Origin: Hysterangium stoloniferum
Lineage: Eukaryota; Basidiomycota; Agaricomycetes; Hysterangiales; Hysterangiaceae
Assembly: GCA_015178975.1 (NCBI GenBank)
Contig: WHVD01000001.1
Location: 4,377,012-4,441,011, forward strand
Reading direction: 5' to 3'
Length of the DNA: 64,000 nucleotides
Notes under the pieces: generated by a model
What the model was told of the DNA's origin: nothing
The model's database searches: none
What the model saw: the letters and a program-made list of their open reading frames with translations, nothing else
Made by a program: the position numbers and the translations under genes
Shown here: piece by piece, positions 33,600 through 43,055 of the stretch
Position numbering within the stretch: position 1 is the first letter of the stretch
Layout of the letters: the number at the start of each line of letters is the position of its first letter

Positions 33600-36500
33600 T
33601 TCTGTCTGCTCTGTGATATTGTTGGAAATGCGGGCTTGCGAACATTAATGAAAGTGGTATGGGCATTATTAATTTATTATCTAGGTTTTGTGTCCTCATG
33701 ATCCTATTAGCTAATTCTCGTCAAAGGATTACTCCCCCCAACGCTTCTATTTTTCCCGAGTATATTTTCCCAAACATTCGACACCTGTATAAAGACCCCG
33801 ATTCTTTCGTTCGATGTACTCTGGCCCAATGCGTTGCACCGTTGTCCGATACGAACGTACGGTATTTAGAAATTGGCCAGGCGATGAAGGCTCAGGGGAC
33901 ACTCAAACCGGCTCATACGGACGAATATGACGATGCACTTCACGAGGTGAGAGAAATAGTATTTCTGTCCTTTTTGATGCTCAGATGCGTCTTTATCTGC
34001 CAGTCTACAAGACCTGTAATCATTCATTCAAGACTTATTACTTTCGTTTTTGATAGTCTCGTGAAACGCACCGTACTACATAACGTCTCTTCGCTCTGTG
34101 TTTTCTTTGGACGGCAGAAGACGAATGATGTATTGCTCGGGCACATGATCACATATCTCAATGATCGAGATTGGCTTCTGCGATATGCATTTTTCGAGAC
34201 GATTGTCGATGTTGCGGCGTGTGTTGGCAGTCAAAGCTTATTTCCATTGATGATCCAAGCTTTGTCTGGTAAAAAAATTTTCCTCCTTAGTGTCTTTTAT
34301 TGACAAGTGCTGTTCTTTGAAGACGATGAAGAAACTGTTGTCGCTCGTGTTCTCACTTCGTTGACAAGTCTTTGTGATCTGGGTCTTTTCCAAAGAATGC
34401 GTCTGTGGGAACTCATGAGTGCTACTTTGGGCTTCCTTTATCATTTGAATATATGGATCAGAGAAGGTGTGTCCTGGTAGTATTTTGTTGAATACAAATA
34501 ACATTCAAGGAAATATAGGCGCCTTCCCATTTATTGCAGGAGGAAAGAAGAGATTGCCCTCAACAGATGTCTGGTGTATAGTATATCCTTCTTTCATACA
34601 ACTTTCACCCCGAGTGTTCGATGCGGCAGTGCTTTGGGGGATGAAAGCCGATCAAACTATTTTCTGGAAAGCTCAAAGCTCAAAAGGCAAGACGTTCCGA
34701 AGGCTGAGACACCCAGGAAGACTTTGATATGCAATATAAAGTCAGGAGCTACTCGTACAGCTGCAAACCGGACAAAAGAGTATGTGACCAGTTATTCTAT
34801 TTGTTATATTTCTGAATGATAATACAGGGATGAAGCCAATATCTCCAAGCTTCAAAAGCTTAGGATGACTTCTACTGACGAGATCAAACTTTTAGCACCT
34901 CGTGACTATATCGTTAAACTTTCCAATGTGCTATCAAGGTGAGATATATCAAGGAAACTGGTCGACATATGAGACTGACATGATCTAGGTTTGCTACACG
35001 GTCGAAAGAACCAGAACCAGAAGCAATGGCGCAAACGACGTCTGGCGTCGAGCTCCAGAAGCTCAGCGTTGTCCCACAAACTATATTCATCGCGAGGAGG
35101 CCCTCCGAAGTTTCCACCAAAGAGGGATCGTCACGGCGGTCAACACTCGATAGCCATGGACGTGACGGATTGTACAAAAGTCCACGCCTACCTCGTGTGG
35201 GTAGCCTCGAGCACACGAACCACTTTGATGATTTACGACGTAGACTAGCCATCATAAATGGATCGTCTTCCCTCACTATCCACGGCGGTCGCGAGCATAC
35301 CGCCTCTATGTCATCCGTGCGCCCCAGCAGTATCATGCCGCCGCCGGCGCCCGACCCTTCTGAAAATAGACCTGCAAGCCCCTCCGATTCCATGATGTCC
35401 AGCACTATTGATGGTTCCTCATCGCGAACGAGGCTCGACCTGCACATGGGGAGCACTCACTACTAGAAGCGCCGGTGGCGGTGGGCTCGGTGAAGGCTAA
35501 CGTGACTAGACTAGCTTGTTGGAAGCCCCATCCATTTCGCGGATGGGGATTGGGGGAGGGGAGGACGATATGGTTCTACCGTCGATCAGAAGCCTCTCTG
35601 ATTCACCGAACGTTTTACGCTGAGAGTAAGTACTTTGATTATTGCCTCATTCTGAAGTGGAATTATTACATGTATTTAGTATTCAAAACGTCTCTAAGTA
35701 TAGTATAATACAGGGAACGTTTTACGCTGAGATATTTACACGTCTTTAGCAACGGTCAATGGCATCGCTGTCGCGCCAGACCATGCGTTCTTTGTGACGT
35801 GTTCAGATGATACGACCGTGAAGGTGTGAGATACTGCGAGATTGGAAAGGAATGTGACTAGTAAGCCGCGACAGTCGTATTCGCAGCATCATACACGTGT
35901 GACACCGGTATGTATGCTTGAGGGTGCGCATTGTTTTGCAAGTACAAGTGACGATGGGAGTCTCCATGTTGTGACAGTGCATGTATCATCGAGTGGGTCT
36001 ATGCCCAAGTATAGTAAACTTCAGATAGCGAGAGAGCATCGTGCAAGGGAATACATCACATCTCTTGCGCATTACAATACAGGTAAAGATTTATTTATTT
36101 AATCAAGTCATCTACCTCTTTCTAGCTCGTGTGGTTTAGAAACTACCTCCAACATCATATATGCTACTACACATGCTACTATTGTCGTCCTCAACCTTCG
36201 CACTATGCGAATATTACAGACCATGGAGAATCTTCGGCATCACGGCCTCTGCGTTGATAAGCGGAAGCATGGATTGTGGTTGCATCCATCACCGGAGTTC
36301 TCACAACGTGAGATCTACGTTTTGGCTTGCTGATTAAGAGCTGGAAGACTCGCGTCGCGTCGCCTGGCAAACCCCTTAGAATACATAAATGCATGATTCA
36401 CCCAACGAAAGGCCGTGGCCGGTGGGTAATGGTTGCTCCCGGGGTCCGACCTTCCCCTCAATCGGAGGGAATGGTATTGAGTCATGGGGACAAGCTTCGA

Positions 36501-37082
36501 CATATGAAACTCGGGAATCTTCCCCTGACACAGTGCAGATCGGGGCTGCTCCCTCGGTCATCTCCGGAGATTCCCGCGGCTGCTATTGCGGTCCTTGTGC
36601 GCTCCCGCACTGCGCTCTCATCACCCGACGGTGCGACTCCGTCTGCTAGTGAGACGGATTCGTCGCGATAGACGTCTGTGTGGACACAGCCTGGTGAATG
36701 AGCAATGGTTGGGGGTGTGGATTTTTCAAACCTTGCAGGTTCCACCCGATTTGATGCGGGTATTGAATGCATGTATTAAAAACAAGGGGAAGCGGTTTCA
36801 TCGTGACAGGCTCGGACGATAGCGATGGCGATAAGGCATCATTCAGGAAAATCTATTTGGAACGCCTTGGTTCATTTGCCGTATGTATTAACGATCACGC
36901 TCCACTTCTTCTTGCGCGACTAATGACACCATCGGTTCCGAGACTATTACTCATGCAGCATCTGCTGGAGGCTCACCAAGACTGTATAACAGCCCTTGGG
37001 TGTATTGATTCACCCTTCCGCGGCGGTATCGTCAGCGGTGATCAGGTGTTGTGAAGGTATGGCGCGTAGAGGAAGCCCAGTG
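33600..37082 (+). pseudogene. vps15: VPS15-like (PI3-kinase regulatory subunit), 5'-truncated and broken
   Basis: VPS15 is the kinase-HEAT-WD40 scaffold of the VPS34 PI3-kinase complex in autophagy and vesicle sorting. The HEAT part (IFPEYIFPNIRHLYKDPDSF, then LCVFFGRQKTNDVLLGHMI and NDRDWLLRYAFFE) starts near 33700. GVELQKLSVVPQTIF follows at ~35040 and WD40 repeats from ~35750 (HAFFVTCSDD) to IDSPFRGGIVSGDQ near 37040, ending VKVWRVEEAQ-stop at 37082. GT-AG introns are retained. The kinase domain is absent. Breaks include TGA 35827-35829 in place of the Trp of KVWDTARLE, a frameshift near 35440-35466, a shift near 36260-36340 and another at ~37045. An intact copy must exist elsewhere. Confidence 0.9.
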
Positions 37083-37640
37083 ACAGCAAAATTCTTTGTA
37101 TCTATTAGCGGTTTTTGCCGCCGGTCATGTATCTATTTCGCTTTTCAAATTCACATCGACTGGCACTTTGTTCCGTTTGATGCATAACCACATTAGATTC
37201 AGGAATCTATTTAGAAATATAAGGGCGGAATGCAATCGCTACTCTTTATTAAATCGAGATTGAGTTAGAGTTTAGCAAGGGGCGCCGGCCGCCCGGCGAA
37301 CATCAAAATGACCGTGTTAGGACCGGTCCCCCGGAAGCATCCTTCTATTGGGCTATCTTGGCCTGTCGGCCGTATTATCGGACAAGGTAACAAAGGACCT
37401 TTCAGGAGAACTAACAAGGATATGTATATCCACTTTAAGGAAGAGGGGACTGTGTGGTATGCAGCTTTTGCCGGCGTGGCTGTAGGATGGGTTTCTTGGC
37501 TCTCAGCCTAAACCACGTGCGTTTCAACTCCGACTTCATTTCAAAACCCTGCATTCCACTAATTTGGGTTGTTCTTAATATAGGTCAGTTAATTATTTCA
37601 CCGGCGGGTTTCGTGTGTTTGCGGTCGGAGTGCGAATATT
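37083..37640. other. no gene recognised
   Basis: 3' flank of the VPS15 copy. A GC-rich block (GGCGCCGGCCGCCCGGCG) lies at about 37280-37298. No coding region is supported. Confidence 0.35.
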
Positions 37641-37762
37641 AGTGCGGCAACCCAATCTCCTGCGTATAAATCCCTGCCTGGTTCCACCACTCTCTTCAGA
37701 CCGACGGCCGCCCTCCCCCCTCTCCCCTCTCTCCCCCCAAACCCCACATCAACTTTAGCCTG
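37641..37762 (+). promoter_or_regulatory. TATA promoter-like repeat P1 upstream of the tandem array
   Basis: CCAATCTCCTGCG is followed by TATAAATCC (37665-37673), CTGCCTGGTTCCACCACTCT, a long CT-rich tract and CCACATCAAC. The same order recurs at 40301-40402. A CCAAT-like box, TATA and pyrimidine-rich start region make a plausible RNA polymerase II promoter reading into the array. Confidence 0.6.
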
Positions 37763-37766
37763 TTGC

Positions 37767-37851
37767 CTCAAGTCCCTCAACGTCGTCAAGTCTTATATCA
37801 AGCCCTTCAAGGTCGTCAAGCGTTATATCATGGTCAAGCCCAATATTTAGT
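37767..37851 (+). repeat. array-flanking repeat, left copy
   Basis: Carries short internal repeats of the type TCAAGTCTTATATCAAGCCC and TTCAAGGTCGTCAAGCGTT, ending GCCCAATATTTAGTCC. A second copy sits inside the right part of the array (39119-39235). Confidence 0.8.
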
Positions 37852-39415
37852 CCTTCACTTACTTTCTCTTGGCTGAGTTGCTTCCGTGGTCGCTGTCTGG
37901 TAAGAATCACTTAAATTTTTTATGCGTTCACTGACGGTATTGTTTGTAGTTTACTTACTTTCTCTTGGCTGAGTTGCTTCCGTGGTCGCTGTCTGGTAAG
38001 AATCACTTAAATTTTTTATGCGTTCACTGACGGTATTGTTTGTAGTTTACTTACTTTCTCTTGGCTGAGTTGCTTCCGTGGTCGCTGTCTGGTAAGAATC
38101 ACTTAAATTTTTTATGCGTTCACTGACGGTATTGTTTGTAGTTTACTTACTTTCTCTTGGCTGAGTTGCTTCCGTGGTCGCTGTCTGGTAAGAATCACTT
38201 AGATTTTTTATGCGTTCACTGACGGTATTGTTTGTAGTTTACTTACTTTCTCTTGGCTGAGTTGCTTCCGTGGTCGCTGTCTGGTAAGAATCACTTAGAT
38301 TTTTTATGCGTTCACTGACGGTATTGTTTGTAGTTTACTTACTTTCTCTTGGCTGAGTTGCTTCCGTGGTCGCTGTCTGGTAAGAATCACTTAGATTTTT
38401 TATGCGTTCACTGACGGTATTGTTTGTAGTTTACTTACTTTCTCTTGGCTGAGTTGCTTCCGTGGTCGCTGTCTGGTAAGAATCACTTAGATTTTTTATG
38501 CGTTCACTGACGGTATTGTTTGTAGTTTACTTACTTTCTCTTGGCTGAGTTGCTTCCGTGGTCGCTGTCTGGTAAGAATCACTTAGATTTTTTATGCGTT
38601 CACTGACGGTATTGTTTGTAGTTTACTTACTTTCTCTTGGCTGAGTTGCTTCCGTGGTCGCTGTCTGGTAAGAATCACTTAAATTTTTTATGCGTTCACT
38701 GACGGTATTGTTTGTAGTTTACTTACTTTCTCTTGGCTGAGTTGCTTCCGTGGTCGCTGTCTGGTAAGAATCACTTAAATCTTTTATGCGTTCACTGACG
38801 GTATTGTTTGTAGTTTACTTACTTTCCTTTTCGCTGTCTGGTAAGAATCACTTAGATTTTTTATGCGTTCACTGACGGTATTGTTTGTAGTTTACTTCCG
38901 TTCTCTTGGCTGAGTTGCTTCCGTGGTCGCTGTCTGGTAAGAATCACTTAAATCTTTTATGCGTTCACTGACGGTATTGTTTGTAGTTTATTTACTTTCT
39001 CTTGGCTGAGTTGCTTCCGTGGTCGCTGTCTGGTAAGAATCACTTAGATTTTTTATGCGTTCACTGACGGTATTGTTTGTAGTTTACTTACTTTGCTTTC
39101 GCTACTTGGCTCTCTGGTTCATCAAGCGTTATATCAAGTCCTTCAACGTCATCAAGTCTTATATCAAGCCCTTCAAGGTCGTCAAGCGTTCTATCAAGGT
39201 CAATCAGTTCAAGCCCAATATTTAGTCCCTCACTTAATTTCTCTTGGCTGAGCTGCTTCCGTGGTCGCTGTCTGGTAAGAATCACTCAGATTTTTTATGC
39301 GTTCACTGACGGTATTGTTTGTAGTTTACTTACTTTGCTTTTCACTGTCTGGTAAGAATCAGTTAGATTTTTTATAGATTTTTTATGCGTTCACTGACGG
39401 TATTGTTTGTAGTTT
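37852..39415 (+). repeat. tandem array of 96-bp exon-intron-like units (15 donors)
   Basis: The unit repeats with period 96 bp: donors GTAAGAATCAC are at 37900, 37996, 38092, 38188, 38284, 38380, 38476, 38572, 38668, 38764, 38841, 38937, 39033, 39275 and 39352. Each unit holds a 50-nt segment that looks like an intron (GTAAGA..., TTCACTGAC branch-like site, ...TTTGTAG) and a 46-nt segment ending GGTCGCTGTCTG. Copies are nearly identical. Because 46 is not a multiple of 3, spliced units would not keep a reading frame, so coding is unlikely. Confidence 0.9.
39119..39240 (+). repeat. array-flanking repeat, right copy
   Basis: Diverged copy of 37767-37851, with the added stretch TCAATCAGTTCAAGCCC, followed by two more array units. 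A 65-codon minus-strand ORF (39285-39088) with acidic Leu-Asp repeats reads through it and is probably a by-product of the repeats. Confidence 0.8.
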
Positions 39416-39421
39416 AGGAGA

Positions 39422-39475
39422 GCGGTCGGGGTAGCGCTATCCCCCTGATGAGAGCTTTCGTCGGCTCGAAACCGT
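39422..39475 (+). ncRNA. hammerhead ribozyme, type III, complete core
   Basis: Stem III GCGGT (39422-39426) pairs with ACCGT (39471-39475). The cleavage triplet is GTC, cut after C39427. Stem I is GGGG/CCCC (39428-39431 with 39441-39444) with loop TAGCGCTAT. The core is CTGATGA (39445-39451), stem II GAGC/GCTC (39452-39455 with 39464-39467) closes loop TTTCGTCG, and GAAA is at 39468-39471. Every core nucleotide of the hammerhead family is present. The open helix is stem III, so it is type III. Cleavage would fall 15 nt after the last intron-like acceptor of the array. Confidence 0.85.
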
Positions 39476-40143
39476 ATCCCCTAGCCACTTTTGTCCTAGT
39501 ATTATAAATGAGCAAGCAACGATATATTTTTACGTCGCCACCGCTCTCTCGCAAAGTCGGAAAGACCCGGGCCGTGTTCAACCGACGGATGCAACTACCT
39601 ATCGAGTGGTGCTGTGAGAACTATGCAAAATGAAGAAGACATGAGATGAAGGGACGGAACTATATACATGGTAAATGTGGAACAATAGGGAAGGAGAAAA
39701 AAGGGGGAACAAAGAGACAAGAGATATGTTAACTTTTGGGAATTTGGTAAACGAGCGGCAAGGACTCAGGCTATTAGTAAGCAGGTTACTAGGGTATATA
39801 TGGATGAGACTTGTATTATAGTACTCATCCGTTTACAACGAGTTAACTGTTACCTACTCAGACAAACGGAAAGTTATAACGGTCTAAGAACAGCGCCACT
39901 GAAAACTTAACAAGATATTTGGCCTTGTGAGCTCTAGGCTGCTGAATGCGTGTGTCACGTCTCATCCAGAGAAACCGAACAAAGGCATTGTTCGATCTAA
40001 TAGTCCTTGGCGTCAATGTTGTGGGAGGGACTTGGAATAAATTATAGGCCACGCACAAGACGTTTTCTGCTAGTTTATATCTATCGAAAATATGGGATAT
40101 TAACTATGTATATAGCCTGAATATTTAAATGCTGGTATTTATT
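39476..40143. other. no gene recognised
   Basis: Downstream of the ribozyme, TATCCCCTAGCCAC is shared with the flank of the other hammerhead (TTTCCCTAGCCACC on the minus strand near 28290). Nothing else is recognised. Confidence 0.35.
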
Positions 40144-40203
40144 CCCGCGGATTTTGCGTACTATTGTTATTGGAGGTAAAAAATAGTACCCAAAATCCGC
40201 GGG
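40144..40203. repeat. 22-bp hairpin
   Basis: Arms CCCGCGGATTTTGCGTACTA-TT and AA-TAGTACCCAAAATCCGCGGG pair with a single mismatch around a ~16-nt loop. It lies between the ribozyme and promoter copy P2. Confidence 0.75.
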
Positions 40204-40300
40204 CATGGATCGATGGAGGCTAATCACTATAATTAAATCCATCAATGAATACAGTCTGGGAATGAAGTGGAACTGAGGGCACACGCCTGTATTCGGTTGG

Positions 40301-40402
40301 AGAGGTGCAACAACTCAACCTCCTATGTATAAAGCCCTGCCTTGTTCGACCACTCTCTCCACCCCCACCCCCCCCCCAACGCCACATCAACGCAAACTCC
40401 AG
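40301..40402 (+). promoter_or_regulatory. TATA promoter-like repeat P2
   Basis: CAACTCAACCTCCTATG, TATAAAGCC (40328-40336), CTGCCTTGTTCGACCACTCT, a C-rich tract and CCACATCAAC repeat the order of P1 with about 80% visual identity. It has the same orientation as P1 and lies 2.66 kb away. No ORF follows it on the plus strand. Confidence 0.5.
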
Positions 40403-40615
40403 CACACCGAGACATACATCTGTCAACGAGCTACTGCTCTACTTGGTCTATCGTACATAGATTATTTATGCAGGAGTTAGTGACCAAAAGAAATTATTGC
40501 TGGAGCTCTAGACCGTGAAGATTTGTATGGGTAGGATTCCGTTTGACGTGTTATTTGCCCAGTAAGCTATATCCACGATAAAATATTAAATAGTGTACTC
40601 TTTCAATAATTTAAT

Positions 40616-41722
40616 TTATGCATAATCCGCCAATACCTTCTCAACTGTCTTCCAAGTATCTCCACGCGCCACCCAAGTCTCACCATTGCGTTGCCCCCAT
40701 ATTTGACTATCCCACTGTTTTCCAAATGCCAGCAACTGCGCGTTGATCACTTGCGAGTCGAATGACTGTGCCGTCTGCGTTGTATTCTTCAAATATGTTG
40801 TAAACATTATCCACCTAGGGAGGTAGTACGTTCCCACAATACCAGCCCATTGCTTTGATGCATAATCGTTGATCTCCCCGTCAGGTCCCCAAAGTGTGAT
40901 TTGATTACGAGCGTTGTATTCTAAGTAATCGGCATACTGGGCGCCATTGCTGCTTGCGCCCCAACCACGTGCGACTTTGATCCAGTTGCTTAGGAGGAAA
41001 TTATCATTCGTCCAAAGAAGGGTGTCGAGATCGCAAAGAATGGTGGGGAGAGGTTGGATAGCTGCCGAGACTGCATCGGGGGTGGAGCCATTCGCTTGAT
41101 AAACAGCAACAAGGTTTTGATATGCCTCGAGAAAACGATTGGCCAACAATTGTCGCCCGAGCTCAACGACGTCATATGAGAACTCCGGAATCCCTTTCAA
41201 TGCTGGGTGTTCTTTGCTCGCTTCGACCATAAGTTTCAAGGGAGCAACAATACTGCTATTGGTATCGTAGAATATTGGTGTGGGATGATGGCCAGTACGG
41301 TTGGTAAGTCCAGTTAACGCTGGAGCAAGCTCCAAAATACTCTTGACGGTTGCCTGGGTGTTAGGGTCTGTGTTATTGTACACCGTATTGGATAGGATGG
41401 ACCAGGCTCGTTGGACGGTAACTGGTAGTTTTGAAATACGATAACGGCGGCCGACCCAAGACGATACATAACTGGAGATGTTAAGTGGTGAAGAAGACCA
41501 AGCTTGGTCGAGAAAGATGTCGTAGATGATTTCATTTCCTTCCTGCCCCTCCATGGTAAGACCAAAGCCGCTCATCGAACTATTCGGAGAGTTGAGGGCC
41601 TCTATCGGCGCGACCGTCACATTCTTCAAGTAACCTTCAAATCCTTGGTTTCCTCCGTAGTCATGCAAGGCACACCAAACCCAAGGTCTCCCAAAGTACG
41701 ACGATGTGCGCTGCCTGTGATA
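40616..41722 (-). pseudogene. alpha-N-acetylglucosaminidase (GH89), C-terminal exon only
   Basis: GH89 enzymes remove alpha-linked N-acetylglucosamine. The minus strand is open from an acceptor-like TTTTATCACAG at ~41723 to TAA 40616-40618, about 368 codons. It contains SYFGRPWVWCALHDYGGN, the NEIIYDIF segment that holds one catalytic Glu in characterised members, and the helical C-terminal domain with NQITLWGPDG. The N-terminal half, including the other catalytic Glu, is missing: beyond 41740 the DNA is LTR-C3. The exon itself has no stops or shifts, so the truncation may be recent. Confidence 0.85.
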
Positions 41723-41739
41723 AAATGTGACGTCAAGAA

Positions 41740-41982
41740 AATAGAAATATGTGTGTGAAGCATAGGGTGAAATGGATCATCATAATAAAAAGGGACATAT
41801 CAAAGTTTAACCAGATGGTACAAGTATATCTTGATGTGGGTGTAAACGGAGTTATCATCGCAAAAGCATATGTCAGCTTCAGGGGCCAATGGTTTCCGAT
41901 GTGGTGACTTGAACAGTAACTCGAATCATCAATAAGTGGCGATAACCTCGGGGACTGATAGGGTTGCGACACGATCGTAACA
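41740..41982 (-). repeat. LTR-C3, truncated
   Basis: Matches the right-hand third of LTR-C2 (24590-24822): AAAGGGACATATCAAAG, GTCAGCTTCAGGGGCC, GGTTTCCGATGTGGTGAC and GATCGTAACA at the end. The left end is lost at the junction with the GH89 exon. Confidence 0.8.
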
Positions 41983-42506
41983 CAGACCCCAATTACCTTA
42001 GCCTTTTCATGAGCACACTCCCAGAAGACTTTGATATCATGTTGACAATGATTGACTCTGAGAAGGATACTGTTGAAGAAATTGTCAACAAGCTTCGACA
42101 GATTGAGATACAAAAAGAAATACATCCCAGGTTTGCAGACAGTTCTGCATTTCATGCTCAAAGTGATACACACAGGTCCCAGGGACAATTCCAGTGTGGA
42201 TGTGGGAACCTGGGACAAGGCAGGCCAAATAATAGAAGTTTGCAAGGATGCTATGAGTGTGGAGATTTGTCCCATTGGGCACAAAATTGTCTGAAAAGGA
42301 AAAAGAAGAATCTTCAGCAATCAGGAGGACAATCAAAGCAGGATAAAGGGCTGGCAAATGCACCTGATAACTCATCAACCTCAGTATCAAGCCAAGGGAT
42401 GTTTACAGCAGTGGATTCCATATTTTTCATGGGTAAAGATACAACTCAACATAAATATTTCCTGGATTCCACATCATCAGGACATCATGTGCCAAATATC
42501 CAGGAC
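41983..42506 (+). pseudogene. copia-B gag (C-terminal) and protease start
   Basis: It opens in the middle of gag with YLSLFMSTLPEDFDIM, then a CX2CX4HX4C zinc knuckle (CYECGDLSHWAQNC) and the protease motif FLDSTSSGHHV, equivalent to FLDSAASGHYV in copia-K. It breaks at LTR-D1, which is inserted after AGGAC. The 5' LTR and N-terminal gag are missing. Confidence 0.88.
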
Positions 42507-43050
42507 TGTTATGACCCGTTCCCGGATGTTTCAATATCCGACTTCTGATCTCCGACTACGGAACATCATAGTTACCGTATCTTCTGCATTCTCCCCTTGT
42601 TCCACATTTGGTAATTTGTCCATTGACAAGTATTCACTCGTTTGTTTATTATATTCCTGTTTCGGAATATTGTCTCCCTGATATGTCTTATTGTATTTCT
42701 GTTTTAAGAATACTTCCATTTCCGTCTTATTATGGTCTCAGTTTGTAGTACAATAACGAGAAGACTTATATTAGTTTCCACGAATTTGTACTTTACCTTA
42801 GATCTGATATCGACTTAGTTTCTTATTCCTTCTCCCATCTTTCTGTACACTCGATATTCGGAACTCTTCGGAACTCTGAATATCCATATCTTCCATCGTA
42901 AGTCTCACTACTGAAATAAAGGACTTTGAGCGTTTGCGTAGAGGTGCAGCACATAAGCTGAAGCCGACGTCCTGACCCTATCCGATAGTTCCCGACTTCC
43001 CGGTGACTTTCTGATAGTTCCGGAATAAGTTCCCAACACGGTACTTAACA
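42507..43050 (+). mobile_element. LTR-D1, solo LTR
   Basis: A 544-bp unit from TGTTATGACCCGTTCC to GGTACTTAACA, flanked by AGGAC (42502-42506 and 43051-43055). It interrupts the copia-B protease. The U5 motif GTGCAGCACATAAGCTGAAG lies at about 42943-42962. This is the reference copy for the LTR-D family. Confidence 0.93.
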
Positions 43051-43055
43051 AGGAC

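Noticed and set aside
34914-35456. 180-codon minus-strand ORF
   Set aside because: It is antisense to the VPS15 linker region, which reads convincingly on the plus strand.
36389-36822. Overlapping ORFs of 78-114 codons as separate genes
   Set aside because: They are frames of the broken VPS15 WD40 region.
39088-39285. Acidic Leu-Asp repeat protein on the minus strand
   Set aside because: The frame is produced by short DNA repeats (TCAAGG/TCGTC type) and has no start context, splice sites or relatives that I can see.
37852-39415. CRISPR-like array
   Set aside because: Whole 96-bp units are nearly identical, with no variable spacers, and the host is a fungus; it is a tandem array.
39445-39475. 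Chance match to the hammerhead core
   Set aside because: Rejected as an explanation because all three helices, the GTC site and a second copy with a compensatory change are present.
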